Shown here: positions 11,631-21,218 of the stretch, piece after piece
Layout: each line of letters starts with the position of its first letter
Numbering within the stretch: position 1 is the stretch's first letter
Assembly: GCA_963930655.1 (NCBI GenBank)
Contig: OZ005618.1
Span: 5,850,001-5,914,000, forward strand
Reading direction: 5' to 3'
Length of the DNA stretch: 64,000 bases
Origin: Myrica gale
Taxonomy: Eukaryota; Streptophyta; Magnoliopsida; Fagales; Myricaceae
Program-made: the position numbers and the translations under genes
Notes under the pieces: generated by a model
The model's input: only the letters and a program-made list of their open reading frames with translations
The model's database searches: none
What the model was told of the DNA's origin: nothing

Positions 11631-11725
11631 ACAAATTCTGAGCAAAGTAGGATCCATTATTCGAACCCTAGACAGGGAGCTCAAAGGTTTGGAGAAGACC
11701 AGCCATCCACTAGGCCTCACTCACA
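11631..11725 (-). mobile_element. Possible SINE fragment (tRNA-type boxes A and B)
   Basis: On the minus strand a box-A-like TAGTGGATGGCTGG is followed by a good box B, GGGTTCGAATA (plus-strand 11657-11670 region). The order and spacing suit a tRNA-derived SINE head. No tail or target duplication resolved. Confidence 0.4.
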
Positions 11726-13374
11726 TGGGTTTTATTTTTTAATGCTAAATAATGGAGTCGATAATTTGAGAATTCGAGCTGTAACATGGTCCCAATGGTC
11801 GTGCACAGGAGGATAATAGAATGAACAAGAAAACGACAGCTTAAGAGGGGTTTTGCCAAATGGGCTTGCAAATTAGTATTGCCTATTGATGCAAAGTGCT
11901 GTAGCAGCTGTCCTGCCCTCGAGGCCAACCCAGTAGCGAATCATCCTGTGGAATATAAATTGGAAACATGGAATAAAAGAATTAAACCAAATCTTGCGGT
12001 GAGGCTCCAGCATTCGACGCTGCAGAGACTGAATAAAGCTATATGACCATCTCCAAAGTACTTCAGCAAGCATATTAGAATCCTTTTCGCTTTTCTCCAA
12101 TTTTAATAGAAGATTTGAGTTCCCCTGTTTGGAGGAAAAGTACACTAAAGGAGAGGAACAAATTGATTATGATTTTACCATTAATCCTTTTGCTTGTGAA
12201 AACAAGTACCTCCAAATTAGACCAATCTATAACAACCACAGCTAAGAAGAGACGAACTAATGCATCTATAAATGGCTTTCGAAAGTGACTCTCTTATCTC
12301 CATCTCTGGAATATGTGACTCATTCGTTTAGGTGCAAGGTACCTCCGGACGTCGTCTCATCCATAGTGGAGTTTTTCAAAGGTTTCACGCCAAACTAACT
12401 CCAATGCCGATTTATTAACTATGTGGCAATTAATAGACAGTTTTTCAGAATGATCCCTTTTCCATTTTCTTCCTTTAGAGTTACTGAGACAGAGTGCTTG
12501 TTTTTTACCTCCTTGAGATGGATCCTTTCATTCCGTAATGAATGAAATACCGTTGCTTGGAATTAAAAAAAAAATACATGGCTTAATATATATGGGATGT
12601 ACTTAAATGGACCTTCCTTTCAACTTTCAAGTTCAAAATTAGCCCTTTTGATGACATTACAAAAGTACTTAGGCTTTGAGGCCTTAGATTAGTACTATAT
12701 GCAAATCACACGTTGGGTTTAAGGCTGTTAATCCTCTGTGCTAGTTAAAGATAATAAATTCTTTGTTTTACCAGAAAAATACAGGCTAAATAAGTTCCAC
12801 CAATATGATTTACGACCGTAGTCCCTATATTCAAGAGCTCTTGAATTGGTCAGAAAGACTTATGGATATGCCCCAAACACTAGCTGATGAAAACGATATC
12901 AGATTGAAAAGGAAATATGATGGGGATGGGATGGGGGTGGAGTGAGGGTGAGGGTGGGGGACCTTTCTTCAGGCATTCACACGAATGTGTATGCTCCCCA
13001 CCTGTCTGATGGTAAGATTCTACTACTCCACAAAGCTACAGAAGTAACAGAAGTAACATCTTCTCTAAACTTTGCTACTAACATGTCCGTGCTCCCTATC
13101 CCCGGTTCCCAACTTCCTTGTATCTTGTATACTCGCCGGTTGTGTAAATGTTGAAGTTCACAGGCCTTATGAGGCACTGAAACACACTCTGATTTGTAAT
13201 TACTGTTCTTTTACTCTGTCCTACCTACTGTCATGTACGGTACATTCTAATTACTGTTGTTTTTTTTTGTGCTAACTAGATAAATTTGAGTACCGTTCAC
13301 TCACGTATATCGGGTTCAGATAGATCTTACTTATTATCCGCAAGATTTAAGTTTAACTACATAATAAATTATAG
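11726..13374. other. Intergenic, no gene seen
   Basis: No frame has family character. A G-rich stretch at 12915-12960 (GGGGATGGGATGGGGGTGG and following) and short AT runs are the only notable features. Confidence 0.5.
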
Positions 13375-13833
13375 AGAGACTGATCAGTCTCTTATTTAAG
13401 TTGCAAATTTTTACATGAATATTGGTTTAAATTACTAAATGTGTGCTTAACGTACGCTCTAAATTAACTGCCACTCGAGCTACTCGAACGGGCTGAATTC
13501 CTATTATTACTGTAATGCAGTGCATAAAATTTTCAAACCGGTCCCATCTGTCAGAATTAGAAAAATAGACCGTCAGTTGTATGCAAAGTTGAATAATTGA
13601 GATAGAGACTGATCAGCCCAAGTTGTAAGATTTTGTATAAATATTGATTTAAACCACTACATGTGGGTTTAATCTACACTCTCGAGTAACTGCCACTCGA
13701 GCTACACAAACGGGGCTGAATTCATATTATTACTGTACTGCAGTGCATAAATTTTTCAAACCGGTCCCATCTGCCAGAATCAGAAAATAGACAGTCAGCT
13801 TTATGCAAAGTTGAATAATTGAGAAGGGGTCTG
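13375..13833 (+). repeat. Two-copy tandem duplication, ~229-bp unit
   Basis: Unit 1 (13375-13603) and unit 2 (13604 to about 13833) both begin AGAGACTGATCAG. They share CTGCCACTCGAGCTAC, GGGCTGAATTC, CAGTGCATAAA, CAAACCGGTCCCATCTG and TATGCAAAGTTGAATAATTG in the same order with scattered mismatches. Non-coding. Confidence 0.85.
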
Positions 13834-14492
13834 GCAGGCACCCGCACAAGTCACACTCACATTTCCCATACTACTGTCAAACATTAAGCTTTGTTGGAGC
13901 ACAGGTCAATTTTGATGTTCCAAAGATGCGTGTAGGGGCCCGAAGGAGACGAGCGTCTGAGGGCACCCTAGTCGTAAAGAGGAAGAGAAATAGAAGGCAT
14001 CAGATGCCTCGAGACGAGAACAAAAGCATAGGAACAACTGTTCGGAGACTTTTCGTTTTCTCCACGTCCACATCCACGTACACATCGCAAATGCGCACGC
14101 TTCCAACAAGCTGCTTACTGCTTTGAATGCAAAGGGCGTGCATTAGTCCAAAACGCGCATACTGAGGGGTGTTCTTCAGTTATCCTGACTTCATTTAGCT
14201 CTCAGCACAAGAATCTTATATTTCAAGAAGTCCAATCCAATGGCACCAAATAAATTGGGATTACTTTGATTACACAGACAAACGTTTAGATTGCTGTATT
14301 AGACGTGCTTGTTAGCAAAAGATTCGTGTTGCAATCTCATACAGCTCCCCAGGCTCCCCATGACACCAGCTTCCGTGAGAGACTGAGAGGGAAACCCCAA
14401 CCCATCACTTACCATTAGCAAATACGATTGTCCCTCCTTTCTGTTTTGAGTTACACCCCACCTCCCCTCATGTAACATTAAGCAATTCTTAC

Positions 14493-14558
14493 CTAAAGTT
14501 GTAACGACCCAAAAACAAGCACTAGCTAAAGTTGTAACGACCCAAAGACAAGCACAAG
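14493..14558 (+). repeat. 33-bp tandem duplication across the TRIM left junction
   Basis: Units 14493-14525 and 14526-14558 both start CTAAAGTTGTAACGACCCAA. Each carries the target-site AAAGT plus the first ~26 bp of the LTR, so the duplication arose after the insertion. Confidence 0.85.
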
Positions 14559-15294
14559 CCACATCTGTGATTTGACTTCAAAAGGACTAGTCAAAGTTAC
14601 TCTTAAAGCCTCTTGGATCATTATAAAACACAGAGCAACCTAGTAAGGTCTCAATGTGAGACTTGACCCTTATAGAATTCATCTCTCATTCATTCTGCTC
14701 TCTCACTCCATGTGGGATTCGGGGTATCACAATCTCCCCTCCTTAAATCCTTGACGTCCTCGTCAAGGCCCACCAAGCCCACATTGGTGGTTACTAGGAT
14801 CATCTGATACTATTTGTAACGACCCAAGGACAAGCATTAGCCGCATCTGTGCTTTGACTTTAAAATGACTAGTCAAGGTTACTCTTGAAACCCCTTGGAT
14901 CATTATAAAGCCCAGTTCAACCTAGTAAGGTCTCAATGTAAGACTTGACCCTTATGACATATCTCTCATTCATTCTCCTCTCTCACTCCATGTGAGATTC
15001 GGGGTATCACAATCTTCCCCCTTTAAATCCTTAACGTCCTCGTCAAGGCCCACCAAGTCCACATTGGTGGTTACTAGGACCGCTCTGATACCATTTGTAA
15101 CGACCCAAGGACAAGCACTAACCACATCTGTGCTTTGACTTCAAAAGGACTAGTCAAGGTTGCTCTTGAAGCCCATTAGATCATTACAAAACTCAGTTCA
15201 ATCTAGTAAGGTCCCAATGTGGGACTTAACCCTTATAGAACTCATTTCTCATTCATTCTCCTCTCCTACTCCACGTGGGATTCGGGGTATCACA
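14533..15294 (-). mobile_element. Dimeric TRIM retrotransposon (LTR-internal-LTR-internal-LTR)
   Basis: Three LTR copies, 14533-14731, 14815-15011 and 15096-15294 (199, 197, 199 bp), each begin TGTAACGACC and end GGGGTATCACA on the plus strand. They are separated by internal segments of 83-84 bp (14732-14814, 15012-15095). Read on the minus strand, the second internal segment opens, two bases after the LTR, with the primer-binding site TGGTATCAGAGC (plus 15082-15093, complementary to initiator tRNA-Met) and closes with a purine tract, AAAGGGGGAAGA, directly before the next LTR. The other internal copy has a degraded PBS. The whole array is flanked by identical 5-bp repeats AAAGT (14528-14532, 15295-15299). 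With no coding capacity and such a short interior, it fits a terminal-repeat retrotransposon in miniature. Confidence 0.88.
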
Positions 15295-15299
15295 AAAGT

Positions 15300-16440
15300 A
15301 CTGCTACTAAATTGTGATTCTGGACACCAAGAAAAAAACAAAACTTGTGATGCTGGACTGGAGGAGCATGTGGAAGCTTTACCTTGTACGGGGGATGGGT
15401 TGCCAACAAGTGTTAAGAAAAGAGAAAAACTTCATCACGTGCTTCTACAGTATCATATCCAGGTTACCAATATGCGTTATTCCTAATAAATTTCCAGGAG
15501 ACTTGCAGCTTGCAATAACTGATCCCTTGCTCGTACAGGGAAATGGATTGCAATTAAGAAGAAACTAGAGTGGCCAACATTTGACTTATTCTTGGAAGTT
15601 TAGCGATGAAATGGACTGTATGCAGACAAAAGAATACTAGAGAATTTAGTAAGGACTGGATCCATCATTTTGTCTGCATTTCGGAACCTTACTGTTAACA
15701 GAAAGTTTAGGCAAGTGAAAAACAGTATAAACCACGTGAAAAGATCACCTTTCCTTTAACATGGGGCAGCATTCACTGCTCTTCCTTGTTTGTGTTTGAA
15801 TATTTTGTCCACTACCTTTTGCCATCGGAATCTTAAAGAGTTCGTGATAACGAGGAAACTCAGGAAAGACAGCCATTGGATCAGTCCCTTAAATGTTCTG
15901 TCCCCTCTGGTCCACTGTGGTCGGAGATGGGTTTAACGATTAGAAGGTTGAGACACTTCAAAGTACTTTGATCTGATGTTAACACGTGTAGTGCAGATCT
16001 TCTATTAGGAACTTCACATAAGTTGGTCTATGACTCTGTAGATGAAGACGATGCCCTCAACACAAAGTACAATGGTGCAGATTCAAGGCAGTATTGTATA
16101 CTTTTCCTTTCTCAATAAACATAAGGAGAAAAGAAAACCATTGAAGGTCATGTCTGAAGACAGCTGAAAAGTAATTACATTCATTTGGGGTTCCAAAAAG
16201 CCTTTAGATTCATTATAACATGATGTCCAATGATAGTAGGTCAATCATTTGTTAAATATAATAAGTTGATATTGCTTTCACCAATCTTGACACTGTAACA
16301 CACGTAATCATGAGTTGGGATATGATCAGTTAAGAACAAGCTAGGGCAACTTTTGACCAGAAAAAGAAGTGAGGGCAAATTGCAATGTCTCTGGTCAACT
16401 TGAATTTTTCATTCATAACAGGAAATAAACAAACAGGGGC
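15300..16440. other. Intergenic, no gene seen
   Basis: Moderately AT-rich sequence with no convincing coding frame; 15160-15568 frames overlap the TRIM and show no protein family. Confidence 0.45.
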
Positions 16441-16640
16441 TCAAGCGGGATCAAAACAAGAGTTCTGTCTCAACATAACAGCAAGTAAAATATGAAAAGG
16501 AATAACACCAAAAAACTTCCTATCAGCAGCCCACTTAGCCAAGTAATCCGCTGCAAAATTTGCTTGGCATGAAGCTTTGACAAAGCTCCACGATGGTCTA
16601 TTCGCTATCATTTGTTGGATGACTTCAATTGTGGTACCCG
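16441..16640 (-). pseudogene. LINE RNase H-like domain remnant
   Basis: The minus-strand frame ending at the stop 16441-16443 reads IEVIQQMIANRPSWSFVKAS then CQANFAADYLAKWAADRKF. This is the pattern of the terminal RVT_3 RNase H-like domain of plant LINE ORF2, with the A-N-x-x-A-x-x-L-A motif. No upstream reverse transcriptase is present and I could not find a target-site duplication. A decayed retroposon fragment. Confidence 0.7.
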
Positions 16641-16643
16641 GAA

Positions 16644-17236
16644 GACCCGCAGCTAGTCATGAAAATTTTCTTGATATATGCTCTACTCAAGTTTAAAGTG
16701 TATATGCTCTTATCAATTGACCAAATCCATACTTTTGTTTTGTCTGTTTTGTCTTTCAGTAACCGTGTGATTACCAATTAAGTGAGCATTAAGGCTAATA
16801 TTGCACCAATATACAGGCATCCTAATTAGTCACATGTTCTAACTATTACATATTTGGAATTTAGAAAGCTAAAAAAATATCTGGAAACTACATCAGGAAT
16901 TTTGAATTGAAAATATAATTTACCACATTCATTTCAATACCATCATATCAGATCTGATAAGAGTACGAATTGCATCCACTGTTGATCCCGTCCCAAAAGG
17001 AGTAGTTGATAATTTTCACCAAAAGAAAACATAACATAGTAATAAAGCCTAAAAATTAAAGCAGAAGATAACAAACAAGGAAGAAAAAGGTGCCAGAGCT
17101 GTGGTTGTCTTTAGATTTGTGGGTTCAGCAATAGCTGCAAAACAGATGAGAAAGCCTGCTAGAGAATCTAAGGGCCAAACATGGACAAGCTTAAGAAACG
17201 ACAATGTGCAATATAGATTCACTGTCTGTTTCCTAC

Positions 17237-17275
<39 letters not shown>

Positions 17276-17671
17276 CAACGCTTGCCCTGGCACACTTCTG
17301 TGAAGTAGTGGTACCATCCACCACTTTCCCACTCCATCTCAACAACCCTGTTTAGTTATCCCCAAAATCTGCAGAGATCTAGAGAAAGAGTGTGTGCTCT
17401 TCTTTCTTCCTAAGCGAGAGAGAGAGAGTTGAAAAGGGGCGTTATGATCTGAGACATAAGAGCTTTGATGGTAGCCGGTAGGCATTGGTTCGGGGGTGAC
17501 AGTTGCATGGAACATGGGAATGACAAGTCCAAGGTAACTTTAGCCTATAGCTTGTAAATCAAAGACTCAAAACCATACAGAAAAAAAAAAAAAAAGAGCC
17601 AATAGTATACAGAACCACTGCAAGTGGTCCTCTTCTTCTTCAAGGTGCACCCAGATTCTCTTTTCTTGCTC
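16644..17671. other. EPFL6 upstream region
   Basis: Presumed promoter and 5' leader of the plus-strand EPFL gene. It contains a (TC)n microsatellite at about 17241-17273 and a GA run near 17418. No coding frame supported. Confidence 0.45.
17241..17273 (+). repeat. (TC)n microsatellite
   Basis: About 16 uninterrupted TC units, roughly 400 bp upstream of the EPFL6 start. CT-rich tracts are common in plant core promoters and leaders. Confidence 0.9.
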
Positions 17672-19698
17672 ATGGAGTGGAAGAGAAGAGGAAGACCAAG
17701 GTCCATAAACAAACTCCATATCATTTTCTCTCTGTCGATCTTCGTCTTATCATTTTGCTCACAGTTCAGCAACATCAGCTCCTTACCTACTTATCAAGGT
17801 AAGCAAAAATCCCTTCGCTTCAACTCATTCCGTATTTCGCGGTGATATTTTTTTTAAGTATTATATAATAAAGAGGTTAAGTCATTATACAATGATGGAA
17901 AACACATGAGAATTCAGGAGCTTGGAGCCACACTCTGTAGAAAGTGATATGAACACGAAGAAAATGGAGAGAATTCTGTATATTGCATTCAATATGCGAG
18001 ATGTTATTACATAATACAAAGGGTAGTGATCTGCTTATATACAACTCTGTTACAATAACAGAAAGAAATAACTAAACTCTAAACAGCTAACAGCTAAGCT
18101 GATGTGGCAGCTAACTATCGAGAAGATGGTTAGCTTTAATCCATCTCTAATACACTCCTCCCACAACACAAAATAGAGCCACTGATCACAAGAATCACAA
18201 GAATCTGCTTAACATAACAACAAGACAACTTGTATCTATCCAACATCCCAAGCTCTGGAGATGTATACTTTCTCAAATGGGCATAGCTTCCACTTCATGG
18301 AATTAATTTTAGCACTAACAAGCTGGATGATTTCCATGTAAACAAACACCGACCTTTCTTTCCTGCCCTGGTGTCTTCTGTTGTTTCTTTCTTTCCATAG
18401 TACATACACAGCAGCAGCAAGAACAATCTTCTTAATGGTGATCAGCGGCTTGTTGCTCTGAAGATCTTGGCTTGCCCATTGAATCAATATCGCGGTGATA
18501 TTCAGTCGAACATTTTCATGAAATTCCTTAACTTCGATAAATCAATCATATTCTATGAATTAAAATTACACCCGTCGTGAGCATCTTCTAAACTGAGTAA
18601 AATTTCACCGTATCTTTTGCTAATTTCTCATCTTTTTTCTTTTTCCTGTGCAACTAGTGCTTGCCCCTTGTCTGCTAGTGTGGATATACATTTTCAGATA
18701 GGTTGTTTCGATGTAATATCTTGTAGCAAAACTAGTCTTCTCGCATTCAAGAACAAGGTGCAATGAATTATCATCACTTTTTGTCCTGTCAAAGTAGACT
18801 AAGCTTGTGTTATTCTGGAATTCAACAGTTCATAATTATTTTTGGTTTGTTTTATCCAACTGATCATAAAATCATGGAGACGGGATACAAAATTCTCCCT
18901 CATACTCCTGACCTATTCGAACAAATTGATATGGCAAAATGGTCCAGAATAGGTGCATAACTGATACTGGGACCGCTGCATTCTGAGCCGGCTGATCTTG
19001 GAATCGTCCACCATAATTGATCAGTTATGACCAGGTGCAGTGGTCCTTAATCCTTTAACCATGGCTCAGTCAGCCTGTCCGGAGAGAGAAACAACAGTCC
19101 TATTAGGTTCAGCTAGCGAAGCTCACATCACAAGCTGGGCGCATTAGCATTAGTCAAGAAGAAAATTCAAATTCCAGTCGTCATTTCGTTATGCATGCCT
19201 TGGTAACTTGCGCCTGCCGCCTGGCACTTGAAACAGAATTCATATCATTTTCTTTAGAGTTGTAGTATACCCTCCCGTGATCATGTTCTTCGGCGGGGAA
19301 CATATTAGCAGGGTGGTTGCACGGATTTGTGATTTGGCATAGAGGCCTCCGGCTCCGGGGCAACTTTCGAGAATTGTTTTAGAGCACTCGGTGTGTACAT
19401 GCATGATTAGTTCTAACTGTAATTGTTGGGTTTATTTCATATTAAACAAGATTTTGCCAAGAGGAGGGAGGAAGAGAGCGTGGCGTCTCTAAGGAGAAGA
19501 GGGACCTCATTGAGTACTTTAGCAAGGAGGATTTTGGGCGGACCCGGATCATGGCCACCCCAATGTACATCAAAGTGCAACAATTGCACGCCGTGCAAGC
19601 CGGTTCACGTGCCTGTGCCACCCGGAACTCCGGTCACCACCGAGTATTATCCTGAACGGTGGAGATGCAAATGTGGCAACAAATTGTACATGCCATGA
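17672..19698 (+). CDS. EPFL6: EPFL6/CHALLAH-type secreted cysteine-rich peptide precursor
   Basis: Two exons, 17672-17798 and 19451-19698 (phase 1; the split Asp codon is G|AT), give 124 residues. The donor is AAG|GTAAGC and the acceptor AAACAAG|AT. Exon 1 encodes a basic start and a hydrophobic signal sequence (about residues 16-30, IIFSLSIFVLSFC). Exon 2 encodes a basic propeptide and the mature EPF-like domain with Cys at 81, 85, 88, 91, 115 and 117, the loop HVPVPPGTPVTTEYYPE, and the family ending CGNKLYMP. EPFL peptides are apoplastic ligands of ERECTA-family kinases, modulated by TMM; EPFL4/5/6 act in stem growth and restrain stomata in stems (family knowledge). The 1.65-kb intron holds a LINE and a solo LTR. 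A short extra exon cannot be excluded, since the Arabidopsis protein is longer. Confidence 0.9.
17850..18489 (-). mobile_element. 5'-truncated LINE in the EPFL6 intron, 13-bp TSD
   Basis: Exact direct repeats TCGCGGTGATATT at 17837-17849 and 18490-18502 bound the insertion. On the minus strand it starts within an ORF2-type tail (18487-18236: KKIVLAAAVYVLWKERNNRR, the motif seen near the end of plant LINE proteins), runs through a 3' UTR and ends in an A-tract (plus-strand T-run at 17848-17855) against the left repeat. A solo LTR (17936-18152) is nested in the 3' UTR. Confidence 0.82.
17936..18152 (-). mobile_element. Solo LTR nested in the intronic LINE
   Basis: A 217-bp segment, on the minus strand TATTAGAG...CTTTCTACA, flanked by CACTC at 17931-17935 and 18153-18157 (5-bp target duplication). 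It has a TATA-like TATATAAGCAG on the minus strand (plus ~18032-18042). The first bases fit a usual TGTTAGAG start with one G-to-A change. The alternative is an LTR end at TGTATTAG, with the adjacent purines GTGGGAGGAG read as a polypurine tract; the clean 5-bp repeat favours the solo LTR. Confidence 0.65.
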
Positions 19699-20882
19699 AT
19701 TGATATTAATATGCTTTGTTTTGTTGTCTTGGTTGCTTGCGTGCTTGTATGGGGAAATAGTACTCTTCTACATTAACTATTCTTACACGAGAGTATATTG
19801 ATGAGAACGGGGGCACATATATAGGGCTTTAAGTAGTGTAAAGAATATTATATATCGTTACTTATATATCAAGATTAATTATGGGTATGAAATTTATGAG
19901 TTGATCACTATTGATGATATTATATAATCTTTAATAACTTTTCAAAAAAAAATTATAACAAATATTCTCTTTCCATATTTCTTCACCTAACTCTGATATT
20001 TTTTTATTAAACAATTACATCAAATCATTTTTCTCTGTTCTTTTATACACATTAACAAAATTAAATATTTTTAAAAAATTTCACCAAATTTTACATAAAA
20101 CTTATAAAATTTTAATTTACATAAATATTCACAATTTTATCAAAATTTTAAAAATTTTATTATTTTTTACCAACCGAATATCTCCCTAATAATCTTTTTT
20201 TTTTTTTAAGAAAAGCCCATCGGGAATGGAAATTTTAGTCCACAGAATGTGGATCTGAAAGAACTAATGGCCCGGTGTGTAGGACTAAGAGTATCGTATT
20301 TTGAGATTGGGCTTCATCTTAGATGCAACCGCATCTATTCGCAAGTGACAGGGAGAAGAACGACAAATTTGTTTTTTTTCTGAGCGAGTTTGTCGGACGA
20401 AACTTTGGTTTGTACCGATGTAACCTTCTCATTTTTTCTTTTTCTTTTTTTTGTCTTTTTAATAAGCAAGCTACATTAGTTAAGAAGAGCGGTACATCAA
20501 TTAGGGATCCACAAAACATCTTCGACCCTTTCTCCACAAAAAAAAAAAAATCTCTAGATCTTTTTCTTGATGAATCGAGGTAGGAATTTGATTTGATTTC
20601 TATATGGCTCGGTGTTACGGGTGTACTGTCACTTTGCATCTTAAACTACTGAATCAATGTTATTTTAGGAATACAAACTACAGACTTTATTATTATACGC
20701 TTTCAAAATATTCGACGATCAAAATCATGTCACATATATTATAAATAAATTATGCGGCGCGATGATTTGACTATCAAAATATTATTTAAAGGTGCACATT
20801 CACAACTTTTAATAGTTGTAAGACCTTAATTTAATTAACTTAGTAATTCAAATCTTTGAAAGTGACATTATCAATGTATATA
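19699..20882. other. Intergenic, AT-rich
   Basis: Begins with the presumed EPFL6 3' UTR. At 19910-20165 there is very AT-rich, MITE-like sequence with repeated AAAATTTT motifs. No gene seen. Confidence 0.45.
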
Positions 20883-21218
20883 GAAATTGTGGCCCACTTT
20901 TTGTCCTATATTTATAATTCCTAAGAAGATAATAGTTCGTACTTAGCTATGTTATATCTTATAAGCGAAGAAGTCACTTTTCCCCTGTTAAATAAAAAAT
21001 TACACAATTCAAGAAAGTATACCGGTTTGAAATCGTGGCACACTTTTTGTCCTATATTTTCGTTGCCATACAAAAAAAAATATATTGATTATCCTCAAAA
21101 CAAGACGAAGATAATAGTTCGTACTTATCTATGTACTATCTTATAAGCGAACACGTCACTTTTCCACTGTTAAATAAAAAATTACACAATTCACTGTATA
21201 AGCGAACACGTCACTTTC
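20883..21218 (+). repeat. Direct repeat, two long copies and one short
   Basis: Copy 1 (20883-21010) and copy 2 (21029-21190) share, in order, CACTTTTTGTCCTATATTT, GAAGATAATAGTTCGTACTT, ATCTTATAAGCGAA, CACTTTTCC and TAAATAAAAAATTACACAAT. A third short copy of ATAAGCGAACACGTCACTTT is at about 21197-21218. Copies 2 and 3 carry an ACACGTCA core. Non-coding. Confidence 0.82.

Noticed and set aside
10766-11725. tRNA genes at box A/B-like motifs
   Set aside because: No cloverleaf or acceptor stem can be drawn; better explained as SINE fragments.
15160-15568. Overlapping plus-strand frames after the TRIM
   Set aside because: They start inside an LTR of the TRIM and have no coding character beyond it.
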